From Rhodoglobus sp. (GTDB lineage Bacteria > Actinomycetota > Actinomycetes > Actinomycetales > Microbacteriaceae), in the NCBI GenBank assembly GCA_025463605.1, contig JAODAV010000025.1, positions 1-51,195 on the forward strand: a DNA stretch of 51,195 nt, written 5' to 3'. Numbering within the stretch: the first letter of the stretch is position 1; every line of letters begins with the position of its first letter. The notes below the pieces were generated by a model that saw only the letters and a list, made by a program, of their open reading frames with translations, was not told where the DNA came from and did not search any database. Both the position numbers and the translations under genes were made by a program. Below are positions 1-7,741 of this stretch, piece by piece.

Positions 1-79
1 GCACGCGCGGCGCCCTGCCGCGGCATCCGCCGCCGTCACGGGCCTGGGTCTCGCCGTCATGGGGGCGCTGTGCGTGTGA
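1..79 (+). CDS. C-terminal end of an unidentified, probably membrane, protein (partial)
   Basis: The frame beginning at base 2 is open from the window edge and stops at TGA 77-79. It ends in a hydrophobic, Ala/Gly/Leu/Val-rich stretch (GLGLAVMGALCV) that could be a final transmembrane helix. Codon third positions are mostly G or C, as in the neighbours. Only about 25 residues are visible, so no family can be named and the reading could be chance. If it is real, it converges on the gene ending at 307, with the palindromic repeats between the two 3' ends. Confidence 0.4.
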   Translation, partial: HARRPAAASAAVTGLGLAVMGALCV

Positions 80-119
80 GACGTTCTCGCAGAAGCCAAG
101 CGCCCTTTCCTCTCGCAGA

Positions 120-139
120 CTCCCTAAATACGGACGTTT
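120..139 (-). repeat. Truncated copy of the 57-bp palindromic element (one arm only)
   Basis: CTCCCTAAATACGGACGTTT matches the outer arm of the full elements described at 180-236, with one base missing after CTCCC. No matching second arm follows within 60 bases. The TAAATACGGAC variant is the one found at the right-hand end of the oriented consensus, so this remnant is in minus orientation, like its neighbour at 180-236. Confidence 0.6.
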
Positions 140-179
140 GGGCTCTGCGGGATGGGGCGGCGGACCGCCTCTCAACAGA

Positions 180-236
180 CTCCCGTAAATACGGACATTT
201 GCGGGGGCGACCAACAAACGTCCGTGTTCACGGGAG
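180..236 (-). repeat. 57-bp palindromic element, copy A
   Basis: The left arm is at 180-200 and the right arm at 216-236, with 18 of 21 positions complementary, around a 15-base loop. Both ends carry CTCCCG/CGGGAG. Read as the reverse complement, the loop begins GTTGG and ends CCCCCGC, matching the oriented loop consensus GTTAG...CGC seen in the copies at 7450, 7638 and 46047; this copy is therefore in minus orientation. It lies between the partial gene ending at 79 and the gene whose 3' end is at 307. There is no T-run after either arm, so it is not a classical intrinsic terminator. Confidence 0.85.
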
Positions 237-306
237 CTTTGCGAGTCTCTCCGCCGAGCCCGCGCGGGCTCTGAGAAAACGTCGCAGAAGGCAAGCGCCG
301 AACGCC

Positions 307-573
307 CTACCGCCCCATCGTGCGCGCGAGCGCCTCGACGGCGTCCTTCGCCTCTTTGAGGCCGACACCGGTGCGCTCGCGGTAGTGCTTGATGGCTTCG
401 ATCTTATTGCCGGCAGTGATCGCGTCGACGACGTCCGGGTACGAACCGTCCGCCGGGATGCCCGCCGCATCGAGCTGGCCGACACCGAGTCTGCGGTACA
501 GCGCGTCGATCAGTTCGCCCTGCCGGCGCACCTGGCGCTGCAGTTCCTCAATGTTCTCCTGGTCACTCGGCAT
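307..573 (-). CDS. Small protein with a ribosomal L7/L12 C-terminal-like domain
   Basis: An 88-residue protein. Residues 5-30 form a charged, probably coiled-coil segment (IEELQRQVRRQGELIDALYR). Residues 52-85 carry the pattern NKIEAIKHYRERTGVGLKEA, which closely follows the C-terminal domain of ribosomal protein L7/L12 (the K-I-x-x-I-K-x-x-R-x-x-T-G-x-x-L-K-E-A-K motif). The N-terminal dimerisation domain and the hinge of true L7/L12 are absent, so it is not the ribosomal stalk protein; such small proteins are common in actinobacteria and have no assigned role. The ATG at 573 is preceded by GGAGG at suitable spacing. It stands alone, and its 3' end faces the palindromic elements. Confidence 0.8.
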   Translation of the reverse strand: MPSDQENIEELQRQVRRQGELIDALYRRLGVGQLDAAGIPADGSYPDVVDAITAGNKIEAIKHYRERTGVGLKEAKDAVEALARTMGR

Positions 574-630
574 GGGAATGGCCTCCGTTCGTCGGTGTCA
601 ACCTAGCGAACGAAGGCCACTGAAGCACCA

Positions 631-2142
631 CTACTTGATGACGTCCTTCTCCATGACGTCATAACCCTCCACCTGCGGGTCACCGTGCTCGCCCTTGCTG
701 AGCGCGTACTCCTCCTCCGGTGAGAGCACGAGCTGGGTGCGCCCGAAGAGCGCGAACAGCACCAGCATCACGACGTAGACCACGAAGATCGCCACGATCG
801 CGGGCAGGAACGTGGGATTGAATGCCAGCCCGATGAAGATCGCCGCCGCGATGATGCCGGCGATGACCGCACCCGGCACGCCGACGGGACTGACGTACGG
901 CCGTTTCGCATTCGGCAGCTTGCTGCGCAGGATCACGAACGAGACCATCTGCAGGAGGTAGGCGAGCACTGCGCCCCACACCGCGATGTTCAGCACGATC
1001 GCGCCCCCAGTCCCCGCAGCGCCACCGAGCACGTCGACGACGATGAGGGCGACGAAGCCGACCACGGCACCGACGATGAGCGCGACCCAGGGGGTCTGGC
1101 GCTTGCCCGTGAGGGAGAGGAACTTCGGGTAGTAGCCCGCGCGGCTGAGCGAGTACATGTTGCGTCCGTAGGCGAACATGATTCCTTGCAGCGAGGCGAG
1201 CAGCCCGATGAGGGCGAACGCCGATAGCACCGCTGCGAGCCCTTCGGGCAGGATCGCCCTAAACCCGTCGAGCAACGGCTCACCTGAAGTCGAGAGAGCT
1301 GTGGAGCCGTTCACCCCCGGGTTGAGCACGAGCACGAGGGCACCGCACACGACGAGTGTGATCATGCCGACGATGCCGGCCTTCGGGATGTCGCGAGCCG
1401 GGTCGTGCGCCTCTTCGGCGGCGAGCGGCAGCTCTTCGATGCCGAGGAAGAACCACATCGCGAAGGGCAGCACGAACAGGATCGGCAGCACGCCGTGCGG
1501 CAGGAACTCGGACTGGCCGGGATCGGGTGCCACGTCGAACAGGTTCGCGGTGCTCCACGCGCCCGACGCGAGCGCGGCGATCGCGAAGACCACGAGGATC
1601 GCTATCGAGAGGATCGAGACGATCACGGCGAACCTGAACGAGATCGCGGCACCGGCCGTGTTGAGGGCGATGAAGACGACGTAGAGGATGATCCACCACA
1701 CCCAGGTGGGCAGCTCGAACGCGAACAGGGCGCTCGTGATGCCGTTCGCGTATCCGGCCGAGAAGTAGACGATGACGCCCGTCGTCGCGACGTACTCGAT
1801 CGTCTCGGCGAGGCCGGTGATGAAGCCGCCCCACGGTCCCATGGCGGCTCGCGCGAACGAGTACGCGCCGCCCGTATGCGGCATCGATGCCGACATCTCT
1901 CCGATCGAGAACAGCATTCCGAAGTACATGATCACGACGATCACGAATGCGACCACCATGCCACCCCAGCCGGAGGCGGCGAGGCCGAAGTTCCAGCCGG
2001 AGAAGTCGCCCGAGATGACCGCGGCGATGCCCAGCCCCCACAGGCCCCAGATGCCGGCGGCCCGCTTGAGGCTCCGTTTCTCGAAGTAATCTGCGCCGGC
2101 CGACGTGTACTTCACACCGGAGACGCTTCTGCTCTCTGCCAT
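631..2142 (-). CDS. APC-superfamily permease, ethanolamine permease type
   Basis: A 503-residue polytopic membrane protein with about 12 hydrophobic segments. The N-terminal stretch VISGDFSGWNFGLA, followed by GWGGMV, is a hallmark of the ethanolamine permease branch of the amino acid-polyamine-organocation family. The later PFAMWFFLGIEELPLAAEE-like segment also fits that branch. It should carry ethanolamine or a related small amine across the inner membrane. The open frame extends far upstream, but the ATG at 2142 is chosen because GGAAGGA lies just before it and the protein then begins directly ahead of the first helix. It is divergent from the gamma-glutamyl ligase at 2312, whose pathway it probably feeds. 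A more general amino acid permease is the alternative. Confidence 0.85.
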   Translation of the reverse strand: MAESRSVSGVKYTSAGADYFEKRSLKRAAGIWGLWGLGIAAVISGDFSGWNFGLAASGWGGMVVAFVIVVIMYFGMLFSIGEMSASMPHTGGAYSFARAAMGPWGGFITGLAETIEYVATTGVIVYFSAGYANGITSALFAFELPTWVWWIILYVVFIALNTAGAAISFRFAVIVSILSIAILVVFAIAALASGAWSTANLFDVAPDPGQSEFLPHGVLPILFVLPFAMWFFLGIEELPLAAEEAHDPARDIPKAGIVGMITLVVCGALVLVLNPGVNGSTALSTSGEPLLDGFRAILPEGLAAVLSAFALIGLLASLQGIMFAYGRNMYSLSRAGYYPKFLSLTGKRQTPWVALIVGAVVGFVALIVVDVLGGAAGTGGAIVLNIAVWGAVLAYLLQMVSFVILRSKLPNAKRPYVSPVGVPGAVIAGIIAAAIFIGLAFNPTFLPAIVAIFVVYVVMLVLFALFGRTQLVLSPEEEYALSKGEHGDPQVEGYDVMEKDVIK

Positions 2143-2276
2143 GACGGTCCTTCCCACGTGTCCAATCGGGGTGCGGGACACCGGCAGACGGCCGCGTCCA
2201 CGCTTACCGGAGAGCATGGCGCCTATTGGTACTTGGTGTCTACCTTTGGATGGGAATTGCGCCCGACGACTGGCCG

Positions 2277-2304
2277 TTGTTCCGCGGAGCCCGTGTGATG
2301 TAAT
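2277..2304 (+). promoter_or_regulatory. Predicted promoter of the gamma-glutamylation operon, giving a leaderless start
   Basis: TTGTTC (2277-2282), a 16-base spacer and TGTAAT (2299-2304) resemble a housekeeping promoter. The ATG at 2312 falls 7 bases after the -10 box, so the transcript would begin at or near the start codon. In the same divergent gap, GGTGTCTACC at 2235-2244 is a GGT-N4-ACC inverted repeat that could be an operator for the GntR protein encoded at 6559. That last suggestion is weak. Confidence 0.45.
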
Positions 2305-2311
2305 GGTCGGC

Positions 2312-3673
2312 ATGGCTACCGGCAACCTCACCGTCGAGCAACTCACGGCACTCGTCGAGAAACGTGAGATCGACACCGTGATCATCGCGTTCACGGACAT
2401 GCAGGGCAGGCTCGTCGGCAAGCGGGCGTCCGCGCGGCTGTTTCTCGAGGAGCTCGCCGAGCACGGCGCCGAGTGCTGCAATTACCTGCTCGCCGTTGAC
2501 GTGGAGATGAATACCGTCGACGGGTACGCGATCTCGTCGTGGGAGCGCGGCTACGGCGACATGGCCATGATGCCCGACCTGGAAACCCTGCGCCTCGTGC
2601 CCTGGCTGCCCGGCACCGCGATGGTGACCGCCGACCTCACGTGGCTCGACGAGAAGCCCGTGGGCCCCGACCCGCGGCAGGTGCTCAAGCGCCAGATCGC
2701 GCGCCTCGCGGAGAAGGACCTCGTTCCGTACGTCGGCACAGAGCTCGAGTTCATCGTGTTCGATGACAGCTATCGGGACGCTTGGAAGAAGAAGTACGAG
2801 GGCCTGTATCCGGCATCCGACTACAACATCGACTACGCGCTCATGGCCTCGAGCCGCATGGAACCTCTGCTCCGCGACATCCGCAACGGCATGGATGGCG
2901 CGGGCATGTACTGCGAGGGCGTGAAGGGCGAGTGCAACCTGGGCCAGCAGGAGATCGCATTCCGCTACACCGACGCGCTCGCGACGTGCGACAACCACTC
3001 GATCTACAAGAACGGGGCGAAGGAGATCGCCGACCAACACGGCAAGTCGCTCACCTTCATGGCCAAGTTCAACGAGCGCGAGGGCAACTCCTGCCACATC
3101 CACTTGTCTGTCGTGAGCTCGAAGGGCGAGCCGGTCATGGCCGACAAGAACGGGCAGTACGGGTTCTCGAAGCTCATGGAGCACTGGATCGCGGGCCAGC
3201 TCACGACCCTGCGCGAATTGACCCTGTTCTTCGCGCCCAACATCAACTCGTACAAGCGCTACGTGGAGGGCAGCTTCGCGCCGACTGCCGTCGCTTGGGG
3301 CCTCGACAACCGCACGTGCGCGCTGCGGGTCGTGGGCCACGGGCGTTCGCTGCGCGTCGAGAACCGCGTGCCGGGTGGGGATGTCAACCAGTACCTCGCC
3401 GTGGCAGCGCTCATCGCAGGAGGTCTCTACGGGATCGAGCACGAGCTGGAGCTCGAGCCGCTCTTCGAGGGCAACGCCTACGTGTCGGATGCCCCCCGCG
3501 TGCCCTCCTCGCTGCGGGAGGCCACGGCGCTCTTCGCCGAGTCGGAGATCGCCCGCGAGGCCTTCGGCGACGATGTCGTCGCGCACTACCTCAACAACGC
3601 TCGCATCGAGCAGGCCGCGTTCGACGCGGCCATCACCGACTGGGAGAGGGTCCGTGGTTTCGAACGGTTCTGA
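2312..3673 (+). CDS. Glutamine synthetase-like gamma-glutamyl ligase (ethanolamine/polyamine type)
   Basis: A 453-residue class-I glutamine synthetase fold. It should use ATP to join glutamate to an amine, making a gamma-glutamylamide. Visible GS signatures are the metal-binding ELEF (in VGTELEFIVF), QQEIAFRY, the histidine segment NSCHIHLSV, NSYKRY in NINSYKRYVEG, and ENRVPGGDVNQY. The adenylylation loop of true GSI-beta enzymes is absent, and several active-site positions deviate from glutamine synthetase proper, as in the GlnA3/GlnA4/PuuA/IpuC group. The coupled hydrolase, aldehyde dehydrogenase and SDR, plus the adjacent ethanolamine-type permease, point to gamma-glutamylethanolamide synthesis (GlnA4-like). 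A polyamine substrate is less likely because no amine oxidase is present. Start: ATG 2312, supported by the upstream promoter; ATG 2303 is in frame and possible. Confidence 0.85.
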   Translation: MATGNLTVEQLTALVEKREIDTVIIAFTDMQGRLVGKRASARLFLEELAEHGAECCNYLLAVDVEMNTVDGYAISSWERGYGDMAMMPDLETLRLVPWLPGTAMVTADLTWLDEKPVGPDPRQVLKRQIARLAEKDLVPYVGTELEFIVFDDSYRDAWKKKYEGLYPASDYNIDYALMASSRMEPLLRDIRNGMDGAGMYCEGVKGECNLGQQEIAFRYTDALATCDNHSIYKNGAKEIADQHGKSLTFMAKFNEREGNSCHIHLSVVSSKGEPVMADKNGQYGFSKLMEHWIAGQLTTLRELTLFFAPNINSYKRYVEGSFAPTAVAWGLDNRTCALRVVGHGRSLRVENRVPGGDVNQYLAVAALIAGGLYGIEHELELEPLFEGNAYVSDAPRVPSSLREATALFAESEIAREAFGDDVVAHYLNNARIEQAAFDAAITDWERVRGFERF

Positions 3674-4412
3674 CAGGAAGCCGGTGATCGGCCTCACGAC
3701 CTACTTGGAGCAAGCGCAGACGGGAATCTGGGACGTGCCCGCGTCGTTCCTGCCGAAGGTGTACTTCGAGGCGGTCACGCGCGCGGGCGGAATCGCGATC
3801 CTGCTGCCGCCGCAACCGGTCGACGCCCCGATCGCCCACCAGGTGCTGGCCGGTCTCGACGGGCTCATCATCACGGGCGGAAAAGACGTCGACCCTGCGA
3901 GGTACGGGCAGGAGAGGCATCCGCAGACCGACGAGCCCCGCCGCGATCGCGACGCGTGGGAGGATGCCCTTCTCACGGCCGCGATCGACATGGAGGTGCC
4001 GTTCCTCGGCATCTGCCGCGGTGCCCAGGTACTCAACGTCGCCCTCGGTGGAACCCTGCACCAGCACCTGCCCGAGGTGCTCGGCACCACGCGCTACAAC
4101 CTCGGCGAGGGCAACTTCAACGACAACGCGGTCTCGGTCGAACAGTCGTCGCGACTGCGCGAGCTCGTCGGCGAATCGCTGGTCGGCAAGTCGTACCACC
4201 ACCAGGCCATCGACGAGCTCGGTGAGGGGCTCGTCGTGACGGCCCGCTCCGACGACGGACTGATCCAGGCGGTCGAGCTCGAGCGCGTGCCGTTCGGTGT
4301 CGCGGTGCAGTGGCATCCCGAACAGGACCCCGACGACATTCGCCTCTTCGAGGGACTCGTGGATGCGGCGCGCGAGTACGCCTCGAAAACCAGCGGGAGC
4401 GCCCATGGCTAG
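3654..4412 (+). CDS. Gamma-glutamyl-amide hydrolase, class I glutamine amidotransferase-like (PuuD family)
   Basis: A 252-residue protein of the peptidase C26/PuuD family, which hydrolyses the gamma-glutamyl bond at the end of gamma-glutamylated amine pathways, releasing glutamate and the oxidised amine. The nucleophile elbow GICRGAQ places Cys at 121. The histidine-glutamate pair is in QWHPEQD (His221, Glu223). ITGGKDVDPARYG is the family's substrate-side signature. The GTG at 3654 is chosen because GAGAGG lies just before it; the gene then overlaps the ligase by 20 bases, and the next gene starts inside its own 3' end. In the ethanolamine hypothesis it would split gamma-glutamylglycine into glutamate and glycine. 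Confidence 0.88.
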   Translation: MVSNGSDRKPVIGLTTYLEQAQTGIWDVPASFLPKVYFEAVTRAGGIAILLPPQPVDAPIAHQVLAGLDGLIITGGKDVDPARYGQERHPQTDEPRRDRDAWEDALLTAAIDMEVPFLGICRGAQVLNVALGGTLHQHLPEVLGTTRYNLGEGNFNDNAVSVEQSSRLRELVGESLVGKSYHHQAIDELGEGLVVTARSDDGLIQAVELERVPFGVAVQWHPEQDPDDIRLFEGLVDAAREYASKTSGSAHG

Positions 4413-5766
4413 CACCACACTCATCAATCCCGCCGACGAGACCGCGTTCGAGACCGTCGAGCACACCACCGTCGAGGGCGTCGACGACGCGGTCGCGCGC
4501 GCGGTGGTGGCCCAGCGTGCCTGGGCGGCGCTCGCGCCTGCAGCCCGGGCGCACGCCCTGCGCGAGTTCGCCCGTGTCGTCGACGGGGCGATCGAGGAGC
4601 TCGCGGCCCTCGAGGTCGTCAACTCCGGGCATCCGATCACGCAGGCCCGGTGGGAGGCCGGGCACGTGCGCGACGTGCTCAACTACTACGCCGCAGCCCC
4701 CGAGCGGATGATCGGCAAGCAGATCCCCGTCGCGGGCGGCATCGACGTGACGTTCCTCGAACCGCTCGGCGTCGTAGGCGTCATCGTGCCGTGGAACTGT
4801 CCGATGACGATCGCGAGCTGGGGTTTCGCGCCCGCGCTCGCCGCGGGCAATGCCGTCGTTCTCAAGCCCGCCGAGTGGACGCCGCTCACCGCTATGCGAC
4901 TCGGCGAACTGGGCCTCGAGGCTGGGCTGCCCGAGGGGCTGTTCCAGGTGCTGCCGGGCCGCGGAAGCGTCGTCGGCGAGCGGTTCGTGACTCACGAGCA
5001 GGTGCGCAAGATCGTGTTCACGGGGTCGACCGAGGTCGGCAAGCAGGTGATGGCCGGATGCTCGGCTCAGGTCAAAGCGGTCACTCTCGAACTGGGTGGC
5101 AAGTCCGCCAACGTCGTGTTCGCCGATTCGGATCTCGAGAAGGCGGCCGCGACGGCGCCGTACGCCGTGTTCGAGAACGCTGGGCAGGACTGTTGCGCGC
5201 GCAGTCGCATCCTTGTCGAACGCAGTGTTCTCGACCGGTTCCTCGAACTGCTGGAGCCCGCGGTCAAGGGCGTGCGGGTGGGGGCGCCGGGCGACCCGGA
5301 GACCGAGATGGGGCCGCTCGTGTCGAAGACGCACTTCGATTCGGTGAGTTCTTACGTTCCGGATGACTCGCAGGTCGCGTTCCGAGGCTCGGCACCATCC
5401 GGTGCCGGCTTCTGGTTCGCGCCCACCGTGCTGCTGCCCCAGTCGCGCACCGATCGTGTGGTCGTCGACGAGATCTTCGGACCGGTCGTGTCGGTGCTGC
5501 CCTTCGACGACGAAGCGGACGCGGTCGCCCTCGCCAACGACAGCGTCTACGGCTTGAGCGGCTCCATCTGGACGCGCGACATCGGCCGCGCCATCCGGGT
5601 CGCCCGGGGTGTGGAGAGCGGCAACCTGTCGGTCAATTCGCATTCCTCGGTGCGGTACTCGACACCGTTCGGCGGGTTCAAGCAGAGCGGCCTCGGGCGT
5701 GAGCTGGGACCGGATGCCGCTTCCGCTTTCACCGAAACCAAGAATGTCTTCATCAGTACGGAGTGA
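4405..5766 (+). CDS. NAD(P)-dependent aldehyde dehydrogenase
   Basis: A 453-residue aldehyde dehydrogenase superfamily member. Cofactor and catalytic residues are in place: PWNCP (Asn131), VVLKPAE (Lys154), the general base in LELGGKS (Glu229) and the nucleophile in GQDCCARSR (Cys263). The C-terminal PFGGFKQSGLGRE motif is complete. It overlaps the hydrolase by 8 bases and ends 1 base before the SDR start, so the genes are probably translationally coupled. In context it should oxidise a gamma-glutamylated amino-aldehyde to the corresponding acid, the PuuC or IpuH type of step. Start: ATG 4405, with GGGAG upstream. At 453 residues it is slightly short for the family (about 475-500), but no motif is missing. 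Confidence 0.9.
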   Translation: MASTTLINPADETAFETVEHTTVEGVDDAVARAVVAQRAWAALAPAARAHALREFARVVDGAIEELAALEVVNSGHPITQARWEAGHVRDVLNYYAAAPERMIGKQIPVAGGIDVTFLEPLGVVGVIVPWNCPMTIASWGFAPALAAGNAVVLKPAEWTPLTAMRLGELGLEAGLPEGLFQVLPGRGSVVGERFVTHEQVRKIVFTGSTEVGKQVMAGCSAQVKAVTLELGGKSANVVFADSDLEKAAATAPYAVFENAGQDCCARSRILVERSVLDRFLELLEPAVKGVRVGAPGDPETEMGPLVSKTHFDSVSSYVPDDSQVAFRGSAPSGAGFWFAPTVLLPQSRTDRVVVDEIFGPVVSVLPFDDEADAVALANDSVYGLSGSIWTRDIGRAIRVARGVESGNLSVNSHSSVRYSTPFGGFKQSGLGRELGPDAASAFTETKNVFISTE

Positions 5767-5767
5767 C

Positions 5768-6556
5768 ATGGCAATCGAGAAGATCGACCTCACGCAGCGC
5801 CTCGCCGGCAAGGTCGCCGTGATCACGGGCGGCGCCTCCGGCATCGGCCTGGCGACAGCGCGCCGGTTCGCGGCGGAGGGCGCGACCGTCGTGATCGGCG
5901 ACTTCAACGCGTCGGCGGGCGAGGCGGCGGCCGACGAGGTGGGCGGGTTGTTCGTGCAGGTGGACGTGACCGACGAGGCTCAGGTGAACAACCTGTTCGA
6001 CACCGCCCAGTCGACCTACGGCGCCGTCGACATCGCGTTCAACAACGCGGGCATCTCGCCGCCAGAGGATGACTCGATCGAGACGACGGAGCTCCCCGCC
6101 TGGGAGCGGGTGCAAGACGTCAACCTCAAGAGCGTCTACCTGTGCTCGCGGGCGGCGCTGCGCCACATGGTGAAGCAGCAGTCCGGGTCGATCATCAACA
6201 CGGCATCCTTCGTCGCGGTCATGGGTTCGGCGACGTCGCAAATCTCGTACACGGCGTCGAAGGGCGGGGTGCTCGCGATGACGAAGGAGCTCGGCGTGCA
6301 ATTCGCGCGGCAGGGCATCCGGGTTAATGCGTTGTGCCCGGGCCCGGTGAACACGCCTCTGCTGCAGGAGCTGTTCGCGAAGGATCCCGAGCGCGCCGAG
6401 CGCCGGCTCGTGCACATCCCGAAGGGCCGGTTCGCGGAGCCCGAGGAGCTGGCGGCCGCGGTCGCGTTCCTCGCGAGCGATGACGCGAGTTTCATCACCG
6501 CATCCACGTTCCTCGTGGACGGCGGCATCAGTTCCGCCTATGTGACGCCGCTGTAG
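5768..6556 (+). CDS. Short-chain dehydrogenase/reductase (SDR)
   Basis: A 262-residue classical SDR. The Rossmann motif TGGASGIG (residues 20-27), NNAG (92-95) and the catalytic Ser147, Tyr161 and Lys165 (in YTASK) are all visible. Asp45 at the end of beta-strand 2 favours NAD over NADP. It starts 1 base after the aldehyde dehydrogenase stop. Within this operon an alcohol-oxidising step is exactly what is needed to turn gamma-glutamylethanolamide into its aldehyde, whereas putrescine-type pathways use a flavin amine oxidase, which is absent. Sequence alone would permit a 3-oxoacyl-ACP reductase-like role, so the assignment rests on context. Confidence 0.88.
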   Translation: MAIEKIDLTQRLAGKVAVITGGASGIGLATARRFAAEGATVVIGDFNASAGEAAADEVGGLFVQVDVTDEAQVNNLFDTAQSTYGAVDIAFNNAGISPPEDDSIETTELPAWERVQDVNLKSVYLCSRAALRHMVKQQSGSIINTASFVAVMGSATSQISYTASKGGVLAMTKELGVQFARQGIRVNALCPGPVNTPLLQELFAKDPERAERRLVHIPKGRFAEPEELAAAVAFLASDDASFITASTFLVDGGISSAYVTPL

Positions 6557-6558
6557 CC

Positions 6559-7299
6559 GTGTCGATCTCAGGGGATGCCACGTTCGAGGGCCTCGCAGAC
6601 GAGGTGCTCTTGCGACCGGTGCGCAACGGCAACGCGTTCGAGGACACGGTCGCGAGACTGCTGCAGACGATCCGGCTCGGCATCGTCGAGCCGGGTGGCG
6701 CCCTCCCGCCCGAGCGCGACCTCGCGGCGCGCTTCTCGGTGAGCCGCGACACTGTTCGCGAAGCGATTCGTTCGCTGGCGGATGCCGGCTTCCTGGTCTC
6801 TCGTCGCGGCAGGTACGGCGGCACATTCGTGAGCGAGAAGCTGCCCGCGCGCGGCGTGCTGGACGCCGACCTCGCCGCCCCGACGGCGGCGGACATCGAT
6901 GACGTGCTCGGCTTGAGGGAGATTCTCGAGGTGGGCGCTGCGCGAGCGGCGGCCGCTCGGCAGCTGGGTGCGGCGGAGCGTGACCAGTTGTGGACACGAC
7001 TCACGGAGACCGCCGCGGCTCCCGTCGCCGACTACCGCCGCCTCGACTCTCGGCTGCACCTCACGATCGGCGAACTCGTGGGCATCCCATCGCTCGTGTC
7101 CCTGCTCGCGGACAACCGCACGCGGGTCAATCAGCTGCTCGACGGCATCCCGCTGCTGGCTCGCAACATCGAGCATTCCAACGAGCAGCACGAGGCGATC
7201 GTTGCGGCGATCCTCACGGGCAACCCCGAGCGGGCCGCTGCGGCGATGAGCGAGCACCTCGCGGGGTCGGCGGCGCTGCTGCGCGGGTTCCTGGGGTAG
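6559..7299 (+). CDS. GntR-family transcriptional regulator (FadR subfamily)
   Basis: A 246-residue regulator. The N-terminal winged helix has the GntR signature (LPPERDLAARFSVSRDTVREAIRSL, residues about 49-73; the wing GRYGGTFV follows). The C-terminal FCD-type helical domain contains the Asp/His metal or ligand positions (DSRLHLTIGEL, NEQHEAIVAAI, MSEHL). It begins with GTG 3 bases after the SDR stop and is the last gene of the gamma-glutamylation operon, which it probably controls with an operon intermediate as ligand. Downstream lies the repeat-rich intergenic region. Confidence 0.9.
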   Translation: MSISGDATFEGLADEVLLRPVRNGNAFEDTVARLLQTIRLGIVEPGGALPPERDLAARFSVSRDTVREAIRSLADAGFLVSRRGRYGGTFVSEKLPARGVLDADLAAPTAADIDDVLGLREILEVGAARAAAARQLGAAERDQLWTRLTETAAAPVADYRRLDSRLHLTIGELVGIPSLVSLLADNRTRVNQLLDGIPLLARNIEHSNEQHEAIVAAILTGNPERAAAAMSEHLAGSAALLRGFLG

Positions 7300-7303
7300 G
7301 TCT

Positions 7304-7330
7304 GCCCGCCCGCCCGCCCGCCCGCCCGCC
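7304..7330. repeat. GCCC tetranucleotide tandem tract
   Basis: Almost seven consecutive GCCC units begin 5 bases after the regulator's stop codon and then decay into GCCT and CGCCT variants up to about 7375. It is a simple-sequence tract likely to vary in length between strains. Confidence 0.85.
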
Positions 7331-7449
7331 TGCCTCGCCTCGCCCCGCCACCTTCGCCTGCCTGCCTCGCCGGCGGCCCTGATTTCTCGCGTCCCACGCT
7401 GGCGGTCCCGGCTCCTAAATGCGCGCACGTCGTTGTCCCCCCGCCAACA

Positions 7450-7506
7450 CTCCCGTGAATACGGACATTCGTTAGACCCCCCGACAAATGTCCGTAATTA
7501 CGGGAG
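7450..7506 (+). repeat. 57-bp palindromic element, copy B
   Basis: Arms at 7450-7470 and 7486-7506 are complementary at 18 of 21 positions. The 15-base loop runs from 7471, begins GTTAG and ends CGAC. This is plus orientation of the consensus: CTCCCGTGAATACGGAC, loop, then GTCCGTA and ACGGGAG at the right end. It lies between the convergent 3' ends of the GntR gene and the YdeI-like gene. Confidence 0.88.
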
Positions 7507-7528
7507 TCCTTTAGACGGCACTTGGCTC

Positions 7529-7590
7529 TGCGGGTGCGGGTGCGGGTGCGGGTGCGTCCGCGTGCACGTGCGCGTGCGCGTGCGCGTGCT
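7529..7590. repeat. Hexamer tandem tracts (TGCGGG then GTGCGC)
   Basis: Four TGCGGG units run from 7529 to 7552, followed after a short break by three GTGCGC-type units up to about 7590. They fill much of the space between palindromic copies B and C. The alternating purine-pyrimidine GTGCGC part could form non-B DNA; that is an inference from base order only. Confidence 0.8.
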
Positions 7591-7637
7591 GGGGCGGGGT
7601 TCCGAGGGCCGACGAACTCCGGTCACCCCCTCGACCA

Positions 7638-7694
7638 CTCCCGTGAATGCGGACATTAGTCAGGCCCGTTCGCGAACGTCCGCATCTACGGGAG
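7638..7694 (+). repeat. 57-bp palindromic element, copy C
   Basis: Arms at 7638-7658 and 7674-7694 flank a 15-base loop beginning GTCAG and ending TTCGC; it is in plus orientation. This copy has TGCGGAC in the left arm and GTCCGCA in the right arm, where copy B has TACGGAC and GTCCGTA. The change on one side is matched by a compensating change on the other. Confidence 0.88.
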
Positions 7695-7741
7695 TCTGCG
7701 TGAGGGGACGGTCATTTCCGCGGCGGGCCGGGCGACGCGCA

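Larger units (their letters stand above)
88..299. repeat. Direct repeat pair (88-104 and 283-299) around the first palindromic elements
   Basis: CGCAGAAGCCAAGCGCC at 88-104 recurs as CGCAGAAGGCAAGCGCC at 283-299, with 16 of 17 bases identical. The pair brackets the truncated element at 120-139 and the full element at 180-236. It may record a local duplication that accompanied arrival or decay of the palindromic repeats. Confidence 0.5.

Noticed and set aside
70..606. Plus-strand open frame of 178 codons
   Set aside because: It crosses both palindromic elements and runs antisense to the L7/L12-like gene, which has a clear domain and ribosome-binding site. High GC content keeps shadow frames open.
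2240..3697. Long minus-strand frame opposite the gamma-glutamyl ligase
   Set aside because: Arg/His/Val-rich shadow translation with no domain; the plus-strand gene has all GS motifs.
2143..7299. A classical putrescine (Puu) pathway
   Set aside because: The ligase, aldehyde dehydrogenase and hydrolase fit, but no gamma-glutamylputrescine oxidase or GABA aminotransferase is present, and the permease is of ethanolamine type.
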